NCBI GenBank assembly: GCA_038246575.1
Contig: JBBRVU010000179.1
Location: 1-8,265 of the forward strand
Reading direction: 5' to 3'
DNA: 8,265 bases
Source of the DNA: JACCUZ01 sp038246575
GTDB lineage: Bacteria; Actinomycetota; Actinomycetes; JACCUZ01
The notes beneath the pieces were generated by a model that made no database searches, was not told where the DNA came from, and saw nothing but the letters and a program-made list of their open reading frames with translations. The position numbers and the translations under genes are program-made. This document shows positions 1 to 5,327 of this stretch, piece by piece (positions within the stretch are counted from its first letter, which is position 1; each line of letters starts with the position of its first letter).

Positions 1-58
1 CAGTTCTCGCCACCAGCTCTCTCGCCGTCTGCCCAACCTCGGCCACGGGCGCGGTCAT
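1..58 (-). CDS. Possible divergent gene, N-terminal fragment only
   Basis: Reading leftward from an ATG at 58-56, an open frame runs off the window edge and begins MTAPVAEVGQTARELVAR. An AGGG-type purine run (part of cgagggcgcg) lies a few bases upstream of this ATG and could be a ribosome binding site. The composition looks like an ordinary soluble helical N-terminus, and most codons end in G or C. The plus-strand reading of the same bases is more A/T at third positions and very rich in proline, serine and arginine. Only about 19 residues are visible, so no family can be named. If real, the gene is transcribed away from the GAF gene and the two share a short promoter region. It could equally be chance. 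Confidence 0.3.
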   Translation of the reverse strand, partial: MTAPVAEVGQTARELVART

Positions 59-79
59 CGCGCCCTCGGACCCTCGACA

Positions 80-94
80 GGGCCATCCTGGCCC
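80..94. repeat. Perfect 6-bp inverted repeat with 3-nt loop
   Basis: GGGCCA-tcc-TGGCCC is a perfect 15-base palindrome directly in front of the TTG proposed as start of the GAF gene, and just behind the possible divergent start at 58. It could be an operator half-site pair or an RNA hairpin at the start of the plus-strand transcript. In such GC-rich DNA short palindromes also arise by chance, so no function is claimed. Confidence 0.3.
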
Positions 95-96
95 GG

Positions 97-918
97 TTGG
101 CCTCCGCGTCGCCGCCCGTGCCCGTTGCGGAGTCGGCAGCCGCCCAGGAGCCAGCGGCAGCACCGGTGCAGGAGCCAGCACCGGTGCAGGAGCCAGCACC
201 GGTGCAGGAGCCAGCACCGGTTCAGGAGCCAGCACCGGTCCAGGCGCCACCAGAGCCAGCACCCGAATCGGCGCCCACGTCAGCACCCCATTCCCACCGA
301 CGGCGCCGGCTGGGGCGTGCGGCGCGGTATCAACCGGCCGGGTCGCCCGACCAGGAGCCGCAGCGCACCAACGCTCCCGCACCTAGTGGACCGACCGTCC
401 ACGTGGTGGAGCTGGTGCGACGGATCGGGCTGCGGATCGACGAGCTCGATGGGGTTCCCGAGACAGCGAACGTCGTCATCACGTACGCCGTCGAACGCAT
501 CCGCGGCGACGCCGGGGCTCTGATGGTTCCCGACGGGAGCTGTTGGCGGGTGGCGGCGGGTGTCGGGCTGCGATCACTCGAACACCGCTACGAGCTCACC
601 AGGACCTCGTGGCTGATCGAGAAGATCGCGCTGGGGCATCACGGCGCCATCATCCAGGAGAGCGACATCGCCCGGGAGCAGCTGCGGGGCGCTCCGCTCG
701 CGAGCTGGCGACACCTCGTGGTGGCACCCGTGCCTGACGCAAGCGCACTGGTCATGCTGGCCCGCCGGCACGACCCACCCTTCAACGAGCACGACCTGAA
801 TGCATTGGCCGGACTGGGCCGAGAGGCCGACGGCCCGATCCAGGCGGCGCTCGACGTCCGTACACTGGCGCGCGCGATGAACCCCTTCCGCGACGAGCCC
901 CACGGCGACCGCGACTGA
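97..918 (+). CDS. GAF-like domain protein with proline-rich repeat N-terminus
   Basis: This is a cytosolic protein of about 273 residues with two parts. Residues 1-95 are low-complexity, rich in Pro, Ala, Glu and Gln, with four VQEPAP units and then a basic patch (HSHRRRRLGR). From about residue 100 to 255 there is a compact alpha/beta domain that looks like a diverged GAF domain: helix VHVVELVRRIGLRID, strand DAGALMVPD, a central W, a late strand SALVMLARR, then D226-P-P-F and a closing helix. GAF domains bind small ligands or cofactors or mediate dimerisation; the ligand here is unknown. There is no kinase, output or transmembrane segment. The start is uncertain. TTG 97 has no convincing ribosome site, GTG 118 is an alternative, and the frame is open to base 1, so the gene could begin outside the window. 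It precedes a GAF-containing histidine kinase with a similar C-terminal GAF segment, suggesting a shared signalling role (inference). Confidence 0.75.
   Translation: MASASPPVPVAESAAAQEPAAAPVQEPAPVQEPAPVQEPAPVQEPAPVQAPPEPAPESAPTSAPHSHRRRRLGRAARYQPAGSPDQEPQRTNAPAPSGPTVHVVELVRRIGLRIDELDGVPETANVVITYAVERIRGDAGALMVPDGSCWRVAAGVGLRSLEHRYELTRTSWLIEKIALGHHGAIIQESDIAREQLRGAPLASWRHLVVAPVPDASALVMLARRHDPPFNEHDLNALAGLGREADGPIQAALDVRTLARAMNPFRDEPHGDRD
166..237 (+). repeat. Four tandem 18-bp repeats encoding VQEPAP
   Basis: Units lie at 166-183, 184-201, 202-219 and 220-237. The first three are identical (gtgcaggagccagcaccg) and the fourth differs by one silent base (gtt). Degenerate flanking copies occur at about 145-165 and from 238. 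The period is a multiple of three, so gain or loss of units changes the length of the Pro-rich tail without breaking the frame. The near-perfect DNA identity points to recent slippage or expansion. Confidence 0.9.
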
Positions 919-934
919 CGTGTCGGCCGAGGAA

Positions 935-971
935 TCGCCGCACAACACGCCCCTCGGTGCCTTTGCGGCGA
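935..971 (+). terminator. Hairpin in the gap after the GAF gene, possible terminator
   Basis: Arms TCGCCGCA (935-942) and TGCGGCGA (964-971) are perfectly complementary over 8 bases around a 21-base loop, beginning 17 bases after the GAF gene stop and ending 25 bases before the kinase start. No U-run follows, as is common for actinobacterial hairpins. It could end the GAF transcript, attenuate read-through into the kinase, or be a processing site. I see no clear promoter for the kinase in the same gap. Confidence 0.4.
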
Positions 972-996
972 GACCCAACTGTGGCAACGTCGGGCC

Positions 997-2589
997 ATGA
1001 CCGGGCCCCTGGCGCGCCGCCGCGAGGTCCGGGGATTACTGGTCGCCCGCCTGGTCCTGGCTCTGGGGGGCGGGGCACTGCTCGTCGCCGACCAGCCGAC
1101 ACGGGGTCACTTCGCGGTCGCGGGAATGCTCGCCGTGTTGGCACTCGCCGCCTCGTTCCCCGTCCCCTGGTCCTCGTTCCGCAGCCTGCAGGCGCCCATA
1201 GAGGCGGTGCTGGCATGCCTGCTGATGCTCACCGTCGAGCCATTGCCCGAAGCCCTGCTGCCCTACCTCATCGCGCCCGCTCTGGCGGCCGGTCTTCTCG
1301 CGGGCACCCGGGTCGCCGTGACGACCACCGGTCTCGCGGCAGCGACCCTCCTGATGGGTCGCCTCCTCGGCGACGAGACCCTGCGCCTGACGCCGTACCT
1401 CGGCTCGGTCAGCCGGTGGACCTTGATCGTCCTGGCGGTCGGGCTGCTGGGGGCATGGGTTCACCGGCTGCAGTCCAGCGCGGCGCCCGAGGACGCGGCC
1501 TACGCGTCGGCGTACCGCCTGATCTCTCAGCTGAGGTTGGTTGCCCGACAGCTCTCGGTCGGACTGGACCCGGTGTCCCTCGGTCAGCACCTGCTCGGCC
1601 TTCTCCGGGAACAGGTCCCGTTCGAGCGAGCCGGCGTCTACGTCCCGTCCAACGGCGGTCGACTCAGCCCCATCGCCTTCTCCGGCGCCTATCGGCTGGA
1701 CTGGAAGGTCGACCAGGCCATGTTCGACGAGGCATGGGCATCCGGTGCGCCGGTCTACGGCGCACACCCGCTGTCCACCGACGTGGGACCTGGATACAGC
1801 TGCGTGCTGCCGCTCCGGCTCGGGCCGCGCACGGTCGGGCTGGTGGCGGTCGAACGAGCGGACCCACCCTTCGACCCGGCAGGCACGACGGCGGTCGAGC
1901 GCCTGCTGGAGGAGCAGGGGCTGCGCCTGGAGACGGCCCTTCTCTTCAGCGAGGTCCGCAGCCTCGCCACCGCCGAGGAGCGGCGGCGGCTGGCCCGCGA
2001 GATCCATGACGGCATCGCCCAGGAGCTCGCCTCGCTCGGCTACGTCGTGGACGATCTGGCGTCGCGGGCCAAGTTCCTCCCCGACCTCGAGAAGGACATT
2101 CGCGGCCTGCGCGGCGAGCTGACTCGCGTGATCAGCGAGCTGCGCCTGTCCATCTTCGACCTGCGCAGCGAGGTCGAGCCTTCCCGGGGCCTGGGCACCG
2201 CCTTGTCCGATTATGTCCAGCAGGTCGGGGCCGGTTCGACGATGACTGTCCACCTCGAGCTGGACGAGTCCCCCGTCCGGCTGTCCGTCGACGCGGAGAC
2301 CGAGATGCTGCGCATCGTGCAGGAGGCCGTGACCAACGCCCGCAAGCACGCGAACGCCGCGAACTTGTGGGTCACCTGTCGGGTCAACCCCCCTAGCGCG
2401 CTGTTGCGGGTGGAGGACGACGGCGACGGTCTCGGACAGCCGCGCAACGACAGCTTCGGTCTCGAGGTCATGCGTGAACGGGCCGCGCGGATCGGGGCGG
2501 GACTGACCGTCAAGAACCGCCAACACGGAGGCACGGTGGTCGAGGTGACGCTGGGCCAGGTGCCGTCGCAGACTAGGGTGATGCCGTGA
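997..2589 (+). CDS. Membrane sensor histidine kinase (GAF, HisKA_3, HATPase)
   Basis: This is a 530-residue sensor kinase of the NarL/DesK-partner (HisKA_3) class, which autophosphorylates on His and passes the phosphate to a response regulator. Residues about 13-160 hold five or six hydrophobic segments with almost no extracytoplasmic loop, so sensing is probably intramembrane or through the cytosolic domain. Residues about 175-312 form a GAF-like domain ending with D289-P-P-F. The dimerisation/phosphoacceptor motif is EERRRLAREIHDG, with His337. The ATP domain shows the N box (EAVTNARKHA, Asn447), the G1 box (VEDDGDGLG, 472-480), the G2-like segment FGLEVMRERA (487-496) and the closing HGGTVVEV (510-517). 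All catalytic elements are present. ATG 997 is chosen because it directly precedes the first membrane helix. Its stop overlaps the regulator's GTG by 4 bases, so the pair is translationally coupled. Codon 14 is a rare TTA. The signal is unknown. Confidence 0.94.
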   Translation: MTGPLARRREVRGLLVARLVLALGGGALLVADQPTRGHFAVAGMLAVLALAASFPVPWSSFRSLQAPIEAVLACLLMLTVEPLPEALLPYLIAPALAAGLLAGTRVAVTTTGLAAATLLMGRLLGDETLRLTPYLGSVSRWTLIVLAVGLLGAWVHRLQSSAAPEDAAYASAYRLISQLRLVARQLSVGLDPVSLGQHLLGLLREQVPFERAGVYVPSNGGRLSPIAFSGAYRLDWKVDQAMFDEAWASGAPVYGAHPLSTDVGPGYSCVLPLRLGPRTVGLVAVERADPPFDPAGTTAVERLLEEQGLRLETALLFSEVRSLATAEERRRLAREIHDGIAQELASLGYVVDDLASRAKFLPDLEKDIRGLRGELTRVISELRLSIFDLRSEVEPSRGLGTALSDYVQQVGAGSTMTVHLELDESPVRLSVDAETEMLRIVQEAVTNARKHANAANLWVTCRVNPPSALLRVEDDGDGLGQPRNDSFGLEVMRERAARIGAGLTVKNRQHGGTVVEVTLGQVPSQTRVMP

Positions 2590-3230
2590 GCACAACGGTG
2601 GTGATCGTTGACGACCACGAATTGATCCGGCAGGGGTTGCGGCGAGCCTTCGAACGCACCGAAGACTTCAGCGTCGTCGGCGAGGCGGGCTCGGTGGCAG
2701 CGGCACTCGAGCTCATTGCCTCCGTCCAGCCTGACGTGGTCGTTTTCGACGTGCGCCTTCCCGACGGCAGTGGGCTCGACGCCGCCCGCCAGGTCCGTCA
2801 GCAGCGACCTGACACGGGCATCGTGGTGCTGACGATGTACGCCGGTGACGATCAGCTCTTCGGCGCGCTGGAAGCCGGAGCGTCCGCCTTCGTGCCCAAG
2901 GACGCCCCCGCCGAGGACGTCATCTCAGCCGCGCGCCACGCCGCCGTGTCGCCACTTGCCTTCACCGCCAGCGACCTCGCCGGAGCCATGCAGCGCCGGA
3001 TGACTCCCACCGGGCCGCAGCTGAGCCCTCGCGAGCGAGAGGTGCTCACGCTCCTGGCGCAGGGCTTGGGAGTTGCCGCGATCTCCAAGCAGCTGTTCAT
3101 CAGCGAGTCGACGACCAAGACCCACATCTCGAAGGTCTACGAGAAGCTCGGCGCAGGCAACCGGGCACAGGCGCTGATGACGGCCATGAGGCTGGGACTG
3201 ATCGCAAACCCGGCAGAATCGCCCTTTTAA
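2586..3230 (+). CDS. NarL/LuxR-family response regulator
   Basis: This 214-residue DNA-binding response regulator is the evident partner of the kinase just upstream. The receiver domain spans about 4-120, with acidic pocket D9-D10, phosphoacceptor Asp55 (VVVFDVRLPDGSGLD), Thr83 in the switch position and Lys105 in VPKDA. A linker leads to a LuxR-type helix-turn-helix at about 146-208 (LSPREREVLTLLAQGL, then SESTTKTHISKVYEKLG). Length and motif order match the family. The GTG start overlaps the kinase stop (GTGA, 2586-2589), with agggtg at 2575-2580 as a plausible ribosome site 5 bases upstream. Phosphorylation should favour dimer binding to promoters. The nearest candidate target is the pilin leader immediately downstream, but that is inference from position only. 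Confidence 0.95.
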   Translation: MSTTVVIVDDHELIRQGLRRAFERTEDFSVVGEAGSVAAALELIASVQPDVVVFDVRLPDGSGLDAARQVRQQRPDTGIVVLTMYAGDDQLFGALEAGASAFVPKDAPAEDVISAARHAAVSPLAFTASDLAGAMQRRMTPTGPQLSPREREVLTLLAQGLGVAAISKQLFISESTTKTHISKVYEKLGAGNRAQALMTAMRLGLIANPAESPF

Positions 3231-3384
3231 CCCCTTTTGTGATGGATTGACCATCGGCCGTTCGGATGACCTAAAGGTGTCTGCCCGAGCGATGCGCAGC
3301 CCGGGGTCAGCCGGTCATGCTGTGGGTGTTGTGCTGGGCTCGAGGGGGGTCCAGCATCCGATCAGTCTTTACCGGAGGTCAGGA
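3231..3384 (+). promoter_or_regulatory. Leader of the pilin genes: candidate promoter and 5' UTR
   Basis: This 154-base gap starts with an unusually A/T-rich patch (ttttaaccccttttgtg) at the end of the regulator gene. TTGACC at 3247-3252 is a candidate -35. The A/T-rich element CCTAAA at 3270-3275 sits at 17-base spacing but is a poor -10. Alternatively CTAAAG (3271-3276) with CGAT at 3290-3293 faintly resembles a FliA/WhiG-type promoter, but its spacing is too short. A small inverted repeat TGCTGG/CCAGCA (3332-3337 and 3351-3356) lies in the likely untranslated leader. GGAGG at 3374-3378, 6 bases before ATG 3385, is a strong ribosome site. Separate transcription of the pilins from the regulator is likely; the exact promoter is not established. 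Confidence 0.4.
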
Positions 3385-3597
3385 ATGCTCGCCTACATCC
3401 GCAATGTCGCCATGAACAGGCGCGACGACGGAGCCTCCGCGGTCGAATACGGCCTGCTGGTAGCCGCCATCGCTGCGCTCGTCGTCATCATCGTGTTCGC
3501 GCTCGGTGGCCTCGTCCGGGACGTGTTCAAGACCACGTGCGGTTCAATCAAGACGAAGGCCACGACTGTCTCGTCGGCCGAAGTCTGCACGGGCTAG
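3385..3597 (+). CDS. Flp-family type IVb pilin, first copy
   Basis: This is a 70-residue prepilin of the Flp/Tad class, the subunit of thin adhesive type IVb pili. A short charged leader (residues 1-16, ending NRRDDG) is followed by the prepilin-peptidase site G16|A17 and the Flp signature A-S-A-V-E21-Y22-G, with Glu at +5 and Tyr at +6 of the mature protein. One hydrophobic helix (about 24-44) follows, then a short C-terminal segment with Cys52 and Cys68, 15 residues apart, able to form a disulfide loop. The mature protein would be 54 residues. ATG 3385 is chosen over upstream in-frame TTG 3247 because GGAGG lies 6 bases before it and the leader length then fits the family. A near-identical second copy follows 26 bases downstream. 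No assembly genes (tadA, tadB, tadC, tadV) are in the window. Confidence 0.92.
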   Translation: MLAYIRNVAMNRRDDGASAVEYGLLVAAIAALVVIIVFALGGLVRDVFKTTCGSIKTKATTVSSAEVCTG

Positions 3598-3776
3598 TCC
3601 ACTCACTCGGGGAAGGTCGCAACGTGCACAGGCTACGAGCAACAAAGGACGAGGGCGCGTCGGCCGTCGAGTACGGCCTCCTGGTGGCCGCTATCGCTGC
3701 GCTCGTCGTCGTCATCGTGTTCGCGCTCGGAGGACTGGTGCAGGATGTCTTCGCGAGCACGTGCGACTCCATCAAG
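3427..3776 (+). repeat. Tandem duplication of the Flp pilin core
   Basis: The blocks 3427-3552 and 3651-3776 (42 codons each, offset 224 bases) encode 36 identical residues of 42 by my count. Within them, 3469-3506 and 3693-3730 match with one mismatch over 38 bases (a3487 against g3711). The two pilin genes are therefore a tandem duplication, or have been kept similar by gene conversion. Leaders and C-terminal tails have diverged. Confidence 0.85.
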
Positions 3777-3815
3777 AGCAACGTGTCCGGGGCCACGCAG
3801 GACTGCTCGGCCTAG
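3624..3815 (+). CDS. Flp-family type IVb pilin, second copy
   Basis: This is a 63-residue prepilin. Its leader (VHRLRATKDEG, first residue read as fMet) is shorter than in the first copy. The predicted peptidase site is G11|A12, with Glu16 and Tyr17 at mature positions +5 and +6, followed by a hydrophobic helix nearly identical to the neighbour's. The mature protein would be 52 residues. Cys47 and Cys61 flank a 13-residue C-terminal loop. GTG 3624 is chosen because ggaagg at 3611-3616 lies 7 bases upstream and the leader then has normal length; the frame is open further upstream to 3537 inside the first pilin gene, which would give an implausible leader. It sits 26 bases after the first pilin stop, surely in the same transcript. 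It could be a second major pilin or a minor or tip subunit. Confidence 0.9.
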   Translation: MHRLRATKDEGASAVEYGLLVAAIAALVVVIVFALGGLVQDVFASTCDSIKSNVSGATQDCSA

Positions 3816-3840
3816 GCATTCCTCACCCGCGCACGCGACA

Positions 3841-3871
3841 ACCCGCCTCACTCGTCGGTGGAGCTGCGGGT
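3841..3871 (+). terminator. Hairpin after the pilin genes, possible terminator
   Basis: ACCCGC (3841-3846) pairs with GCGGGT (3866-3871). The stem can extend inward by CTC/GAG past a 2-base bulge, leaving an 11-base loop. It begins 25 bases after the second pilin stop and has no U-run. A partial terminator here would let pilins be made in excess over the membrane proteins downstream, a common arrangement for pilin operons. It would lie inside the coding region if the next gene began at GTG 3858, which is one reason to prefer ATG 3954. Confidence 0.35.
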
Positions 3872-3953
3872 GATCGCGTCCTCGACGAGCGGCCGACCAC
3901 CAGCCACAGGAACATCCGGAGACGGGCGCCACACAGGACTCGGTGGGCGTCGA

Positions 3954-5327
3954 ATGTCGGCGTGGAGCGTCGTGACCGGCGGCGTCCTAGCAGCGGCACT
4001 CGCCATCAGCGCGTCCGGTGGCGGCGACCCCGACCTCTATTGGCACCGAGTCCTCGGCGGAACATGGCTCGAGCAGGGCAGTGTCCGGCTCGGCGCACTC
4101 GACCCCATTGCCTACACCCCGGGAAATCGATGGCGGCCAACCGCCTGGCTGACCGAAGTCCTCTATGACCGGATAGTTTCCGCCGTCGGCTACGAAGGCG
4201 TTGTGGCGCTAAGGCTGCTGGTCACGTGCGCCGTCCTGGCGCTGCTCCTGCGGTTCGTGTATCGGCATCTGCCGGCAGTGCGAGCCAGCCTCGTTCTCGC
4301 GCTTGTCTGCATCCCCATCGCATTCGACTTTCAAGACCGGCCGCAGACGATCAGCTTTCTGTTCGTCGCCCTGATGTTGCCCTCGGTGCATCGGTGGCTT
4401 GCAAGGGAGACGCTCCCAAGCCTCGTCACCGTGGCCTGGTTCACCTGGATCTGGGCCAACGTCCACGGGCTCTGGGTCCTTGTGCCTCTGTTGCTGTCGG
4501 TCGCCGCGCTCTCATCGCGCAGCAGGGATGTGTTCTGGCCCGCAGCTCGACGCGTCGGGCTGGCTCTCATCGCCGCCTCCGTGACCCCGGTGGGACCGGA
4601 GCTCCTGCTCATCCCCTGGCGGGTTCGCTCGTCGACCGCGCAGATCACCGAATGGGCACCAACAAACTTCGAACCACCATTCACGTGGGCGCTGGCCGCG
4701 AGCCTTGTCCTCATCGTGATCGCCTGGTCGCGACAGAGGTCAACCGTGCATCTTCGCGAGGTGATGTACGTCATCGCGGTCGGCGCCTTCGGCATGCTTG
4801 CCTTTCGCAACGTGACCGCATCGACACTGCTGCTCCTTCCGCCCTTGGTTCGAGCCGTCGGCCTGCTGGCCCCGGGGGTGACCTCCAGAGTCAGTCTGCC
4901 GCGCGTCGTCGTGCTCGCAGTCAGCCTTCTGCTGATCGCGGTCGGCGCGGCAAGCTACTTGCGCGAGCCAGTGATCCCGGACCAGTTCCCCCAGCGCATT
5001 GGCGCCCGACTTGCGACCGATGCCGGACCGGTAAGGGTCATGAACGACTACAACATCGCCGGCTTCCTCAGGGAGTTCGGCGGCTCGAACGTTCGACTCG
5101 CGATCGACGGCCGCGCCGATCGCTACGGAGCACGACGCATCCTCGACTACACCAACACGACGCAAGGGGCCAGAGGGTGGCGGCGCCTCTTCGAGAAAGC
5201 CGAGCCAGATGTTGTCGTCATCGACAGCAACAGCCCACTGCGCGAAATCCTCGTCGACCGCGGTTGGACGACCGAACTTGTCGATTCCGGGTTCGTCATG
5301 CTGGCGCCTCCTCCCATCAGCCAATGA
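3954..5327 (+). CDS. GT-C-like polytopic membrane protein, D-P-D-L-Y-W-H family
   Basis: This 457-residue protein has a membrane core (about 8-10 helices, residues 1-340) and a soluble C-terminal domain (about 355-455). The first helix is followed by D25-P-D27-L-Y-W-H31, then LDPIAYT (49-55) and TAWLTEVLY (63-71). Later come F-Q-D-R-P-Q (126-131) and W-A-N-V-H-G (167-172). I recognise this pattern from a widespread, mostly unnamed bacterial membrane family usually written DPDLWWH...RPQ...WANxHG. An acidic motif in the first outer loop recalls GT-C glycosyltransferases that use polyprenyl-phosphate sugars, but activity is not established. The C-terminal domain has NDYNIAGFL (364-372) and IDGRADRYG (384-392), also typical of the family. 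ATG 3954 precedes the first helix; GTG 3858 would add 32 low-complexity residues. Its stop overlaps the next gene's start (ATGA), and the next product is also glycosyltransferase-like, which supports an envelope-glycan role. Confidence 0.8.
   Translation: MSAWSVVTGGVLAAALAISASGGGDPDLYWHRVLGGTWLEQGSVRLGALDPIAYTPGNRWRPTAWLTEVLYDRIVSAVGYEGVVALRLLVTCAVLALLLRFVYRHLPAVRASLVLALVCIPIAFDFQDRPQTISFLFVALMLPSVHRWLARETLPSLVTVAWFTWIWANVHGLWVLVPLLLSVAALSSRSRDVFWPAARRVGLALIAASVTPVGPELLLIPWRVRSSTAQITEWAPTNFEPPFTWALAASLVLIVIAWSRQRSTVHLREVMYVIAVGAFGMLAFRNVTASTLLLLPPLVRAVGLLAPGVTSRVSLPRVVVLAVSLLLIAVGAASYLREPVIPDQFPQRIGARLATDAGPVRVMNDYNIAGFLREFGGSNVRLAIDGRADRYGARRILDYTNTTQGARGWRRLFEKAEPDVVVIDSNSPLREILVDRGWTTELVDSGFVMLAPPPISQ

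Noticed and set aside
957..2009. 350-codon plus-strand frame overlapping the kinase
   Set aside because: Arg/Pro/Gly-rich low-complexity product in the wrong frame; the kinase frame carries all catalytic motifs.
1036..2595. 519-codon open frame on the minus strand opposite the histidine kinase
   Set aside because: It mirrors the kinase gene, has no recognisable domain, and its composition (many Gln, Arg, Gly) is typical of an antisense shadow in GC-rich coding DNA.
3271..3295. FliA/WhiG-type promoter (CTAAAG ... CGAT)
   Set aside because: Element spacing is about three bases too short and the second element matches only four consensus bases, so it is mentioned only as an alternative.
3247..3384. 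Longer first pilin starting at TTG 3247
   Set aside because: It would add 46 residues before a normal Flp leader; ATG 3385 has a strong GGAGG ribosome site.
3231..3384. c-di-GMP riboswitch in the pilin leader
   Set aside because: Pilin genes are sometimes under such control, but I see none of the conserved GEMM core segments here.
3858..3953. Longer start (GTG 3858) for the GT-C-like protein
   Set aside because: The added 32 residues are low-complexity, lack family similarity and overlap a hairpin; ATG 3954 sits directly before the first helix.
4226..5323. Upstream in-frame extension of the GT87-like gene
   Set aside because: The region is fully occupied by the GT-C-like gene in another frame, and the extension encodes Arg-rich shadow sequence; the ATGA overlap at 5324 gives the natural start.
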